64,000 bases of DNA from Rhynchopus euleeides (taxonomy: Eukaryota > Euglenozoa > Diplonemea > Diplonemida > Diplonemidae), in contig OY723244.1 in assembly GCA_963210315.1 (NCBI GenBank), positions 1,364,001 through 1,428,000 of the forward strand, given 5' to 3'. The position numbers and the translations under genes were made by a program. Shown here in pieces: positions 9,898-20,610 of the stretch; the stretch's first letter is position 1, and the number at the start of each line of letters is the position of its first letter. The notes below the pieces were generated by a model. The model ran no database searches, was not told the origin of the DNA, and was given only the letters and a program-made list of their open reading frames with translations.

Positions 9898-10476
9898 GAG
9901 AACCTGTGCACGGTGCAGCACGTTCGGCTGCTCGCGAAAATAGGTTGTTGTTGTTACACGTTACACGGGTTGCCGCCCAGTCCAAGCGGCTTTACACATC
10001 TACATTTCCTCCCTCGTGCGTAGCCAATTGGCCATGGTCAGCTTGCCAGCTGCCGTGCGCCACGTGGCGCAAGGCACCTCTGTGTGCCCAAATAAAGTCC
10101 AGTAGCCCACCCAGAAAACCCCCATTTTTCCGCCCCTGACCCGCCCTTTTTTGAGGAACGCCCTTTTTTTTTCGGCCATTTTTCGCCCTTTTTGCCCGTT
10201 TTTTAGCGGTAGATTCGCCCCTCAGGAGCCCTTTTTCGAAAAAGGGCTAAGTGCCCCTGGGGCGCCCTTTTTCCCCTTTTTTTTCCAAGGGGGGGTATGG
10301 AAATTTAGGCAAAATTAGCCAAAATTAGCCAATTTAGCCAGGTTTTTTGGCTGGGGAAAATAGTTGTCCAATTTTTGAAAAATTCGAAAAAAATCGAAAA
10401 AAACGCCTAACTGTTTTTAGCCACTACGGCTAGCCACAGTGGCTAAATTTCCATACGGCCCTGGTGACCCGGGGTC
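9898..10476. other. T-rich non-coding 3' flank of the transposase gene
   Basis: Contains repeated CCCTTTTT and GGCCATTTTT motifs, an AATAAA at 10092 that could be a polyadenylation signal, and tandem AAATTAGCC near 10310. No gene. Confidence 0.5.
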
Positions 10477-10735
10477 CGAAATTTCGACATGTCGAAAAAA
10501 ATTTTTTTGGCCAAAAAAATTTTTTTTTTCGCCTGGCTCAACAGAATCTGGGGCTCACTGGGGTGCCACACTGAAAAATTTCGGAAAATTTTCGAATTTT
10601 TTTTCAGCCATTTTTGGTTAGCCAGGCCTGGGCCCAGCTGGGCCAGGTAGGCCGAAATTTCGACATGTCGAAAAAAAAATTTTTGGCCAAAAAAAAAATT
10701 TTTTTTTTCGCCTGGCTCAACACAGGGTATAAGAT
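10477..10735. repeat. A/T-tract repeat (family I), copy 1
   Basis: Core landmarks are GCCTGGCTCAACAGAATC, CTCACTGGGGTGCCACACTG, a TTTTCAGCCATTTTTGG block, GGCCCAGCTGGGCCAGGTAG, and CGAAATTTCGACATGTCG between A and T runs. The same order occurs at 12405-12597 and twice at 17610-17985. Confidence 0.9.
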
Positions 10736-10740
10736 AGACT

Positions 10741-12395
10741 TTTTTTCTGGCGCCGTTTTCCGGTTTTTCTGGTTTTGAAAATTTTTCGCGCGCGCCTTCG
10801 GCGCGCGCGACCCACGCAAACCCTCCCAGAATCTGAGAGGGCCCGGTGCCTGCGCGCGTCCTGTCGTACTGAGGCTGCTTGGTGGGGCAGGCGCAGCAGC
10901 TGCTTTGAAAGTTTGGACTCTCGGCTAAAAAACCGGTCTGGTGCATTGTTTTGAACGATTTTTGAACGATTTTTGGCCGTGCTCGTAGCATTCCCCGTTG
11001 AGGGGGTCGCTATTTCGTGTTCTCCTGGCCGCACGGAGGCATTGCCTTACGTCGCCTCTTCCTCTTTTCCTTTGGTGGTGTGTTGGTCTGGCACAGAGGG
11101 CGGGACCGTGCTGATATGCACAGTGACGACTCTCCCTTTTGTTTTGTGCCCGCCTCCACCGAGATTCGGCTGATGCCTCTCAGACTGGGGGCGGGCGGTC
11201 GCCGACCCTTTTCTGTACGAGGTTTTCCACAGGCTGCACACCTGCCCCGCGGCTGTGTGGCAGTCTTCGCGGAGTGCAATGCGAAGGTCTGGCCTGACGT
11301 GGTGTGACTATTTAGACTCCAGGTGTCTCCACCCTTCCTGGTCTGGGGAGCCTCGGTACCCAAGCAGTTTTCGGTCATGCCCTGGACCAAAAAAGTTTTT
11401 TTTAGGATTCAAGCACCCGGACTTCCCAACTGGTTGGACTGTTTTTACACAGGGGGGTCTGGGGGGCGGAGCCCCCCAGCCGCCGGAGGCCACGGTAGTG
11501 AACATCTGTTCCCTACAGTCTGGATTCGCTTGTAAGTAGGAAGGCTTCGCTGTATCGCAGCCCGGCCAGCAGGAGATCACTGGTCCTTGAGGGCTCAACC
11601 TTCAGGGTGGAGGAGGACGGGGGAGCGACCACTCATGACAGGTGTGCGTTGTGGGTGGAGTGGGTGCACGACAGAATGGCCAAAGGGTCCACGAGATCTC
11701 TGCACACATTCCGTTATCGAGGAGATGGGCACCTGCTTTCTCCCCAGCTGTGACGACAGGCAACAAACAAATCTCATCTGTTAGTTGCCCCCAATAGGCT
11801 TGGCGACCTTCAAGACTGCTTGAAAGTCGTTTGTGTTCTCGTCTCAGCCCTCCAGACAAGCAGATCTGTCTCGAGTTGGTGGGATGTCGCCATGTATTCG
11901 ATGGCACCGAGTGACGCTGCACAGAGGCAGACGACACGGTGAACTCCAGCGGAGGTTACCCTACCTCCGCTGGAGTACACCGTGTGTCTCCCATGAGTCT
12001 CAACTAGCGGGAGTCTGAGCGTAAATTAGCTAGAAAATAGACTCCCGTCTCCAGTACAGACTGCAGTCTTAGACTCCCTCTTAGACATGGTGGCTGGAGT
12101 CCACCATGTGTGCACCTTCAAAACAGAAGAGACCTGCATGACGAGGGCATCACCACCCACCGGGCCACCCGCTAGGTCCATTTTTTCTTCTCCGCTTCTC
12201 TGCCTTCTTTGGACTATTTGAGCTCTGTGCGGATCACGATGGGGTCACTTTCTATTTTTTTATGGCGTTTTTTCTGACTGTTTTACTGTCCCAAAGTCAC
12301 AAAAAAACCGCCAAAAATGAGATCGACCTTTTTTTTTTTCCAGAAAACCGGGAACCGGGAAACCCTGGTTTTGAAAACCGGAAAACCAGACCTAT
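10741..12395. other. no supported gene; scattered repeats
   Basis: 10830-10910 is an inverted match to 17519-17582. 11452-11512 (GGCCACGGTAGTGAACATCTG block) recurs inverted at 36138-36200 and partly at 36021-36070. The rest holds only short frames on both strands. Confidence 0.45.
11943..11976. other. perfect 14-bp inverted repeat
   Basis: ACTCCAGCGGAGGT and ACCTCCGCTGGAGT are exact complements around a 6-base loop (TACCCT). No T run follows, so it does not look like a terminator. It may be a protein-binding palindrome or a transposon remnant. Confidence 0.8.
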
Positions 12396-12404
12396 CTTAT
12401 CCCC

Positions 12405-12597
12405 TGCTCAACAGAATCTGGGGCTCACTGGGGTGCCACACTGAAAAATTTCGGAAAATTTTCGAATTTTTTTTCAGCCATTTTTGGTTAGCCAGGCCTG
12501 GGCCCAGCTGGGCCAGGTAGGCCGAAATTTCGACATGTCGAAAAAAATTTTTTTGGCCAAAAAAAAATTTTTTTTTTTCGCCTGGCTCAACAGAATC
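12405..12597. repeat. A/T-tract repeat (family I), copy 2
   Basis: Same landmarks as 10477-10735. Its final GCTCAACAGAATC passes directly into the open frame of the retroelement polyprotein, so this repeat marks the point where the 5' end of that gene is lost. Confidence 0.9.
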
Positions 12598-12598
12598 G

Positions 12599-15500
12599 GA
12601 GAACACAGACAGCACGCGTGCAGCCCTTGAATCGAAACACCCGACCGGAGTTCCACCGCATGCGCGCGAACCAGCCCCTGCCACGTGCCGGCCTTTCACC
12701 CCGGCCGAAGTGATGAGTGCACTCAAGACCTTCCCTAATGGGTCGGCCGGGGGTCAAGTGGGGCTACGCCCGGATCACGTCCGCCAGGCAGTTGAGTGTA
12801 AAGACGCGGCAGGGGCGAAGCCGTTGGCGTGGCTCACACAGGTGGTGAACCTGATGGCGTCAGGCAGGGCTCCGCAGGAGATCATGCCGATCCTGGCAGG
12901 CGCCAAGCTCACCGCCTTGAAGAAGAGCGACGGTGATGTGCGACCGATAGCGTGCGGTGAGACTCTGAGGAGGCTAACCGCCAAGCTGCTCTCCACTCGC
13001 CATAAAGACGCAGCACGGCGCATCCTGATGAAAGGGAAGCAGGTGGGCGTCGCAGTTCAACGGGGACTCGAGGCGGGTGTAGCGGTGGTGGCACAGTGGG
13101 CGGAGCGCGCCAAGGCGACAGCCGCAGGTGGTGGGCCCCGGGATGCTGTCGTTCTTAAAATCGATTTCAAGAACGCGTTCAACTCTGTCCACCGGGAGGC
13201 GTTCCTAGAGGTGGTTGAACGAGACATCCCGGGCCTCCTCCCTTTCGCACAGTGGTGCTACGGGTCCCCCTCCACACTATCGTACAGTGGGCACGTCTTC
13301 CAGTCCACGTGTGGAGTTCAGCAGGGGGACCCCCTCGGACCACTTCTTTTCTCCCTAGCCATTAAAGAGCTAGCTGAGATGCTGGTCGGGCACTTCGCAG
13401 GGTGTGGAGGTAGTGTCTTCTACCTGGACGACGGCGTGCTGATGGGGCCAGCGGGAGTCGTGAAGGAGGCGCTGGATTTCGTGGTGAAGTGGAGCAAGGA
13501 GAAGGGGTTGGAGGTCAAGCTGGACAAGTGTGAGCTTATCGACCTCAACCGCCTCTCGAAGACCGAGCTTGAAGCGCAAGGGTTCCTTCTTCGCCTCCCT
13601 GATGAGACTGACAAGCCGGGAGTGGTGTACCGTGAGGGGGGCGATTTCACCCTCCTGGGCACGCCCATAGGGTCGCGAGAGTTCTGCGAGCGCTACATGG
13701 ACGAGAAGCTGGCTGAATTCGCGCCTTACCTTGAGGCGTTGGCGACGCTCGAAGACAGGCAGGTGGCCCTTGCTCTCCTCCGGCATTGCGAGGGTTTCGC
13801 GCGCCTGGTGTTCTACATGCGTGCACTGGGACATAGGGGTGCGACGGAATACCTGGCGAAGAGCGATGCGGCGGTCGAGAAGTGCCTGACTCGTATCCTC
13901 TGCCTGGCGGACGACACTCTCCCGGACGACGCCATGCGACAGGCGACGCTGCCGGTCCGGGTGGGTGGGCTCGGTATACGCCGTTCTACGGAGCACTGGC
14001 ACGCCGCAGCGATGGCTTCCATGCAGAACGGGTATCTGTTATGTCGGGAGTTGGACAAGGAGTTCACCTGGGATACGGCGGCGTGGCACACCCTGAGCTC
14101 GGCCTACAACAACGACGTGAGCGAGGGGGATGCTGTGGATTCGGAGTCCCGCCCCACGGAGATGGTGAAACAGAAGGACCTCTCCCTGGCCATCATCGAC
14201 GTTCACCACCGAGACTTGCACGAGCGGGCAGACGCCAGTGACAGAGCCAGGTACCGGTCCCTGTCACTCCCACATGCAGGGGCCACGTATGCGGGCAAGC
14301 TGACGGAAGAGACGCGTGTCGGGGGAGAGGAAATGGTTGTGGTGACGCGGCACAGGCTGGGCATCTCCCTCTTCGAGCCAGACGCCAAGTGCGGCAGGTG
14401 TGGGCAAGAGATGGACACGCACGGCACCCACGCGCTGAACTGTAGGGTGGGGGGTGGGCCCACTCGGCGTCACGATGTCGTGCGGGACAGCCTGTACAGA
14501 CTCGCGGTGGAAGCGGGTACGAGCCCCGAGATGGAGACGCTCCACATCCTTCCGGACTCCCAGGAGCGCCCCGGGGACATTGTCACTCGCCGGGTGTGGC
14601 CGCGGGTCATCGACGTGACGATCCGCAATCCCCTCGCGGCTTCCGTGGTCCAAGCTGCTGCGAGGTTTACTGGAGCGGCGGCGGCAGCGGGGGAGGCAGA
14701 GAAGAACAGGAGGTATCGTGATCCCTGCAGGAGATCTGGCCAGATTTTCGCGGCCTTTGCGATGGAGGCTTTCGGGGGTCTGGGGCCGTCGGCGCACCAG
14801 GTTTTCGGCAAGCTGGGCCGCCTAGCAGCGGAACGGACGGGGCGAAGCAGGGTTCTGGTCACCCAGAGCCACGCCACCAGAGTGAGTAGCGCGTACAGCC
14901 ACATCCTGGGTCGAACACTCCTTGAATGCGGCCCCATATCGCCAGCAGCAGTGAGCCGGACGGCGTTGGCTACAGAGGCCGCGGCCCCCCTGAACCCGGA
15001 CCACTTCATGCGGTTCTCGGTTGACTCGCGTGGGGAGGGGGAGGTGTTCATTGACCCTGATGAGGAGCGCCCTGTGCCCCAGGCGGACCCGGTCCCTCGG
15101 GCAGAGGCAGCACCGACATCTCCGTCCCCCTCTGTCGTCATCGAAAAGTGGAGAGACAAGCGAGGAGGGGCGCGAGTGGCTATTGAGGACCTGGCAGAGG
15201 GGCTTGGTAATGCTCTTACGATGCCAGAACAGGTCGCCGCCTTGGGTGGGTCAGTGGCGGAGGGGGCCCCAGCAACGTGGGTGGTGGCGGTGACGGCCGC
15301 GGCGTGTGACCTGGGGTTTGACATCGACGCTGACAAGCTTCTGCGCCTGGCGGTGGTGTGCGTCCGTCGAGCGCCCACACTCCGTCTGCTCCTCTCAGAC
15401 CCCGACGAGTGGGCGGGGCGTATGCTGGCTTCCGGGGGTGGCGAAGACGTGGACCAGGTGGCCCTCCGTGGGGTGGCGGTGGCCCTCGACGTCCACGCTG

Positions 15501-17149
15501 TGGTTTTTAGAGACAACCTCCCCCCTCTTCTCGTGGCCCCAGGTGAACCATGCCAAGCGCTTTTTGTGGGCGGCGTGGACGGGGGGTTCAAGCCGGTCAC
15601 GGTGCCGGACCAGGTGGTGGAACAGGTCACATACACGAAGTGTGTGGAGGTCGAGGTGCCGCAGGGCCCGGTTATCCCGGGGCGCGTGGATGTGTCGGGG
15701 TCACCGGGTTGCTGTCAGTTCTGTGCGTCGCTCTTCACCACGGCCGTGCGCCATGGGGAGTGTGGTCACTGCTCGAGGATGGTGTGCCCGACCTGCTGTG
15801 AGCTGGGCGAAGACGACACCAGGTGCGTCTGCACGCCACTACCTCTGCCACGCGAGGACCAAGGGGTGGCCCCTCATCCGCCGGGGCAAGCGGAGCCCCC
15901 TCCTCCGCCGCCGGCGAGCACCGCACTGACAAAGGCTTTGCTGGAGGGCCGGGCCCCAGGGGGAGGGGACGGTCTGTCCAGGCTGCAACGGTCTTTGGGG
16001 ATGCAGGAGTGCACGGGGTTCCGTTTCACACCAGGCGACTGCTTCTTCGATGCGGCGGCTTTCATTATGGGAGGCTCGGCGGCGGGCATGCGGAGGCTAG
16101 CCGTCCAGGCGGTGCTACGTGACCCAGGCCTTTGTGCTCGGGCCGAGCCGAACAGCGAGTCCTGGGCTGCGGCCATGCGAGTCGAGGGTAGCCGGGACGA
16201 GGCTTCTTGGGCGGACCAGGTAGCAGTACATGGACTTGCGCTGGGGTCGGGGTGGGCTGTGGTGGTCCTATCTGATCAAGCGCCCCCCACGGTCCACCGC
16301 CCCCGGGTGAAGCCTTTCGTCGGAGTGCTTGGAGTCAAGCATCAGGGAAAGCACTACACCCCCCTTTTGGTGCCCCCACCTCTGGCGGAGGCAGTGTCTG
16401 CCCTCGCCCCCTCGCCGGTGTTGGGGCGGACTGGCTGTCCAGGGGGGGAGCAGGGCCTCCCCATGTGCCAGGTGCCGTCCCAGCCGTCGCGCCGCCGTTT
16501 TTACTGTGCCCGCTGTGCAGAGGCGGTGGATACCGCAGTCGAACACTGGCGTTGTTTCGGTTGCGATTGCAGGGCGTGTGGGGAATGCGTGGAGCAGGGG
16601 GAGACCTGTATGGATCTGGGGCCTCGGGACGCGGAGGAGCCGCCTGCGAGGGTCCCGCAGCCACAGGACCAGGGTGATCCCCCTCGACGAGAAGGTGATC
16701 CCCCTCCTGCACCCACCGGCGCCCCGGCCACCGGCCGCTCCGACCCGACCGCCACCGAGGAAGGCTCCAACCCTGCGCAAGCACCAGCCACCTCGATGTC
16801 GTCGCAGCCGAAGCGGAAGCGGGAGTCGGCATCGCCGCAGCGTGGTCAGGAGATGGATGAGGACGACGGGGCCACGACGGTGGGGGAGTGGGAGGAGCAG
16901 TTCTGCCCCGACGTGCACCGACCGCAGGAGGAGCAGGAGGCGGCGCTCCGGGCCATTCAGGCTTGGTGGGCCGAGTTGGGGGATGACAAGGCCTCACAGG
17001 CGGAGGCGTACAACGTGGTCTGTTGTCGTCTGAGGGCGCGGGCAGGCAAGCGGGCGCGGGCGAGCCGGCCAGGGGCGCGGGGGTCTTCGCAGCGGAGTTC
17101 CCAGGGGTCCCAGAGCCAGGGGAGTAGGGCCGCCAGGGGAGCGAGATAG
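12599..17149 (+). CDS. non-LTR retrotransposon polyprotein: RT, restriction-like endonuclease, two OTU/zinc-finger modules (5' incomplete)
   Basis: One frame of about 1,516 codons, open without an ATG from the repeat boundary at 12598. The first ATG is at 12713. PFTPAEVMSALKTFPNGSAG is the usual lead-in of non-LTR reverse transcriptases. The catalytic blocks follow: DFKNAF (13163), QQGDPLGP (13319) and YLDD (13421). A CxxC/H/C finger starts at 14390 and is followed by RHD. RPGDI (14570) and VIDVTI (14609) supply the acidic residues of a restriction-like endonuclease. The C-terminal half has an OTU cysteine-protease domain with GDCFF (Cys at 16040) and a distal HYTPLL (His at 16352), then a cysteine finger at 16505-16612. 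A second, earlier module (about 15230-15834) has the same fold order and its own finger (15710-15834) but lacks the Cys and His. The tail is basic and serine-rich. RT plus this endonuclease plus OTU resembles Dualen/RandI or NeSL-like clades; exact clade uncertain. Confidence 0.88.
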   Translation, partial: ENTDSTRAALESKHPTGVPPHAREPAPATCRPFTPAEVMSALKTFPNGSAGGQVGLRPDHVRQAVECKDAAGAKPLAWLTQVVNLMASGRAPQEIMPILAGAKLTALKKSDGDVRPIACGETLRRLTAKLLSTRHKDAARRILMKGKQVGVAVQRGLEAGVAVVAQWAERAKATAAGGGPRDAVVLKIDFKNAFNSVHREAFLEVVERDIPGLLPFAQWCYGSPSTLSYSGHVFQSTCGVQQGDPLGPLLFSLAIKELAEMLVGHFAGCGGSVFYLDDGVLMGPAGVVKEALDFVVKWSKEKGLEVKLDKCELIDLNRLSKTELEAQGFLLRLPDETDKPGVVYREGGDFTLLGTPIGSREFCERYMDEKLAEFAPYLEALATLEDRQVALALLRHCEGFARLVFYMRALGHRGATEYLAKSDAAVEKCLTRILCLADDTLPDDAMRQATLPVRVGGLGIRRSTEHWHAAAMASMQNGYLLCRELDKEFTWDTAAWHTLSSAYNNDVSEGDAVDSESRPTEMVKQKDLSLAIIDVHHRDLHERADASDRARYRSLSLPHAGATYAGKLTEETRVGGEEMVVVTRHRLGISLFEPDAKCGRCGQEMDTHGTHALNCRVGGGPTRRHDVVRDSLYRLAVEAGTSPEMETLHILPDSQERPGDIVTRRVWPRVIDVTIRNPLAASVVQAAARFTGAAAAAGEAEKNRRYRDPCRRSGQIFAAFAMEAFGGLGPSAHQVFGKLGRLAAERTGRSRVLVTQSHATRVSSAYSHILGRTLLECGPISPAAVSRTALATEAAAPLNPDHFMRFSVDSRGEGEVFIDPDEERPVPQADPVPRAEAAPTSPSPSVVIEKWRDKRGGARVAIEDLAEGLGNALTMPEQVAALGGSVAEGAPATWVVAVTAAACDLGFDIDADKLLRLAVVCVRRAPTLRLLLSDPDEWAGRMLASGGGEDVDQVALRGVAVALDVHAVVFRDNLPPLLVAPGEPCQALFVGGVDGGFKPVTVPDQVVEQVTYTKCVEVEVPQGPVIPGRVDVSGSPGCCQFCASLFTTAVRHGECGHCSRMVCPTCCELGEDDTRCVCTPLPLPREDQGVAPHPPGQAEPPPPPPASTALTKALLEGRAPGGGDGLSRLQRSLGMQECTGFRFTPGDCFFDAAAFIMGGSAAGMRRLAVQAVLRDPGLCARAEPNSESWAAAMRVEGSRDEASWADQVAVHGLALGSGWAVVVLSDQAPPTVHRPRVKPFVGVLGVKHQGKHYTPLLVPPPLAEAVSALAPSPVLGRTGCPGGEQGLPMCQVPSQPSRRRFYCARCAEAVDTAVEHWRCFGCDCRACGECVEQGETCMDLGPRDAEEPPARVPQPQDQGDPPRREGDPPPAPTGAPATGRSDPTATEEGSNPAQAPATSMSSQPKRKRESASPQRGQEMDEDDGATTVGEWEEQFCPDVHRPQEEQEAALRAIQAWWAELGDDKASQAEAYNVVCCRLRARAGKRARASRPGARGSSQRSSQGSQSQGSRAARGAR

Positions 17150-17609
17150 CCGTAGGTCGGCTCCCCCCCCCTACCCCCCTCTTTCCTTTCGCCCCCCCCC
17201 CCCCCTCCCGTTCCCCACCCCCGTGCCCCCTTCCCCTTTCTTCCGGTGAATGCGCCAGCGGAGTCGGTCCACGCCCTCGCTGTCAGTCGCTTTCGCCTCT
17301 CCCCCCCTGCCCCCCCCCCCTTTACCTCGCCCCCTTTTCCCCTCACCAGCGGGCTGCCCCTTGTGAATGGTAGATTTGCCTACAGCCCCTTGTTCATGCC
17401 GCCAGCACGGAGCCCCACGCAGCTCAACCCCGGCCAGTGCGCGGTTTGTTTGCCCTAGAGCTTTGTTGTTTGTGTAGTTCATGTTACAGTGCTAAGAGCC
17501 CGTAGAAGCAAAAGTAGAACCTGCTGCGCTAGCCCCACCAAGCAGCCACAGTACGACAGGACGCGCGCAGGCACCGGGCCCCCTCTCCTAAAAAAAATGG
17601 AGCGAAGAC
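17150..17609. other. probable 3' UTR of the retroelement, then an inverted repeat piece
   Basis: Pyrimidine-rich sequence follows the stop at 17149, without a coding frame. 17519-17582 is the inverted match of 10830-10910. The element's true 3' end is not resolved; no poly(A) tail is visible before the family I repeat. Confidence 0.45.
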
Positions 17610-17985
17610 CCCCGTCGAAAAAAAAATTTTTGGCCAAAAAAAAATTTTTTTTTTCGCCTGGCTCAACAGAATCTGGGGCTCACTGGGGTGCCACACTGAA
17701 AAATTTCGGAAAATTTTCGATTTTTTTTTCAGCCATTTTTGGTTAGCCAGGCCTGGGCCCAGCTGGGCCAGGTAGGCCGAAATTTCGACATGTCGAAAAA
17801 AAATTTTTTGGCCAAAAAAAAATTTTTTTTTTCGCCTGGCTCAACAGAATCTGGGGCTCACTGGGGTGCCACACTGAAAAATTTCGGAAAATTTTCGAAT
17901 TTTTTTTCAGCCATTTTTGGTTAGCCAGGCCTGGGCCCAGCTGGGCCAGGTAGGCCGAAATTTCGACATGTCGAAAAAAAATTTC
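17610..17985. repeat. A/T-tract repeat (family I), tandem pair
   Basis: Two head-to-tail units with a 178-bp period (CGCCTGGCTCAACAG at 17655 and 17833). It shows family I can be tandem as well as dispersed. Confidence 0.92.
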
Positions 17986-17989
17986 CGGG

Positions 17990-20610
17990 GGGCTTCGCCC
18001 CCCGGACCCCCCATGTGGGGGGCTCCGCCCCCCACGCCCCCCGCCCCCCCCCCCCCCCCCCCACCTCCCTCCCGGCCGGGGGCCGGGGGCCGGTACGGTC
18101 GGTCGTCGGCTGCGGCCAAAGGGCGTGCGGTAGCCGACGCCCTTTTGTGCTCGCCTCCTCCCTCCCACACGTATTCGTCCTCTTCATCGCTCTCAGTATT
18201 TCCCGTGCCTGCAGCGCATGCATCCACAAGTTTTGTGGATGCATCCACACACAGCCTGGAGCTCCGAAGCCCTGCCTGCAGTGGATGAATGTGTGCATGC
18301 CTGCAGGCAGTCATCCATACCCGGTTTGCCTGCAGGGGATGGAATTTTCAGGAAATGTGCCAAGGGCCAGTATGGACACCCCTAAAACCCTTCTGAAACC
18401 AAAAAGTCCACGAAAGGGGTTAAAACGGCTTAATTCGTTGATTTTGTGCATTTCCCTGCATTTCCCAGCCAAAAATCGAATTTGGCTGGGCGAGTAGTTG
18501 GCCAAAAACGCGAAAAATTCCAAAAAAATTGATTTTTCACAGAGGCCTAGAAACGTGCTCCTGGGTGAATGGGCCCAAAAATCGGCTTTTCGCCATTTTT
18601 TTGTCGATTTTCGGGGTTTCCGGCGATTTTCCTGTCCCAAGTCCATAAGCCATTTTTTGACTTTTTCGGGCATCCATGGATGCCGTGGATGCATGCATGG
18701 ATGCATCCACACCATCCCCGGCCCCACTGAGCTCTGTCCTCTTTCATGACTGACGGGTTCACAGCCCTGCCTCCACGCCCTGACTTCTGTGACCCGCATC
18801 CCACGTCTGAGGGAGAGTCTTCCGAGTGCAGTCACCGAGACCAGGCCGCTATCTTCAGTCGGTTTCTGATCTGTAGTTGGAATTACCGTCTGTCAAGTGC
18901 ACGTGGTGACAATGACTGTGACCCTGTCCCCCCCGCACCCCCCCTGAAACACACCGTCACGGGTTTGTGGCAGGCTCCTCCCCCCCCCCCCCCCCCCCCC
19001 CCGCACCCCCCCCCCCGTTTTCAATTGCGACCCGGTTCCCGGGTTGTGTAGTGGCCGTTTCGCAGCGACCGTCTTCTCATCAGGACGGCCGGTTTCCCTG
19101 ACGCCGCGATCACCAGTGGTGCGACGTTCTTGAAGGAGGTACTTCATCCCCCCCCCCCCCCCCCCCGCTCTGTTGCTTGGGTCTGGGCCTGATCGAAGGA
19201 TCTGGCTGTGTTGCTTCTTACTCTGTTGTGCCTGTCATCGAAGAACTGTGGGAGGTCGGAACCAAGGAGGAGGAACTGCTGGGACAGTGCTGCATACTCT
19301 CTTGATACACCTTGGTAAATCTGCGCTCCACTCGCGGTAACCCTAAACCTGGAAACAGGAGACGTCCATCTGGGAACATATGATCTTGATCGTGTTACCC
19401 ATCTTTGCTATGAGCTACGATCAGGTTTTTGTCGTCACATGGGCCCATGAGCCGTGGATCTACTGGTGTTGAAGGACAGGGTGCAGTTCTGGACAATGCA
19501 TGGTCTGAATCTAAGGGGCTGATGAACCCGTGGGTCTGATATGATGCAGTGCATGATGACTGTATGCAGCTTCACGGCTGATCTGGAAATCCAGATGGCG
19601 GGGAGGTCAAAAAAATGCAGATCTCTTTTTCCAGCCCCTGCTGTCCGTATGTGCAGGGGCGGTGCATCCAGATACACCGGGGGACCAGCCGTTTAATGAG
19701 CTGCCTGCTCCTCCTCTGTGCGTATTTCTCCTGTCCGTGGCGGCGAATGCGGCGAGGAACTGCGGATTGAGCCCCCCCCCCCCCCCCCCGTCGGCAGGGG
19801 CGGAGCGTGGGCAGGCTGACGGGGCAAGGCTGTGGCTGTTGAGCCATCGCTCTGGGAGGTCAGCAAAACCTGGAGGAGTATGTGCCACCCCCGGCCGGGG
19901 CGCACTCGCACCCGCTGCACACCCGCAGCAAGATGAGTTGCGGTACCCCGCACAGGTGTTCGAGTGGGCTGCCATGGTCCTGCTCACGACGACCTGCAGG
20001 TCACCCGTCCCTGTCGTGCAGGCAGTGCCAGGAGGTGGTGGCCTCGTCAATCTAGCAGTGTTTGAGTTGACCGGGATGAGGCACTCCACTCTGGGTCTGC
20101 TGTTTGTGATGTACAAGCAACAAGCAGGTCTGACTGGAGTGGCCCTCCTCAACGGGCACACTGGCATCTGTGCAGCAGCACTATCCCACCCCCGGAACGC
20201 CCCGCGTAACACCGGTGGGAAGGACATTGTTCCTGGACATCTAGAGGAGGACCCGGGCCGTTCGTTGTATTCTTCACAGTCGCAGCCTCCGGCTTGTCGT
20301 TGTTCGTCAGCGTTGCGCCCACCCAGCCTGTGCAGAGAACTTGTGCCGTCTTCAACAGTAACTTTTGGCCGACAATTTTTGGGGCATTTTTTCACCAAAC
20401 AAATTCTCTCTGCTGGCCAAGTCGAAGACTCGTTTGGGGACTTTTGGTGTCCCCAATTTTTCAATTTTCGAAAAATATGCTCACTTTGCTAAACTGGACC
20501 CAACTCCCCACACTCTTTTTTTAGCGAAAAACAGCAAATTTCGGCCGATTTTTTCTCATTTTTTTTCATTTTTTTCACCGACTTTTCCATACCCCCAGGG
20601 CGGTACATCT
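17990..20610. other. no confidently supported gene
   Basis: It holds G/C hairpins (18000-18060), GGATGCATCC-rich stretches at 18215-18250 and 18670-18715, and long C runs at 18980-19018 and 19147. Overlapping frames on opposite strands at 19607-20464 (minus) and 19662-20492 (plus) have no recognised domain. The plus frame has a coding-like middle (FEWAAMVLLTTTCRSPVPVV), so a real exon there cannot be excluded. Confidence 0.4.

Noticed and set aside
19607..20464. 285-codon minus-strand frame
   Set aside because: Low complexity with G runs, no domain, and overlapped by an equally long plus-strand frame.
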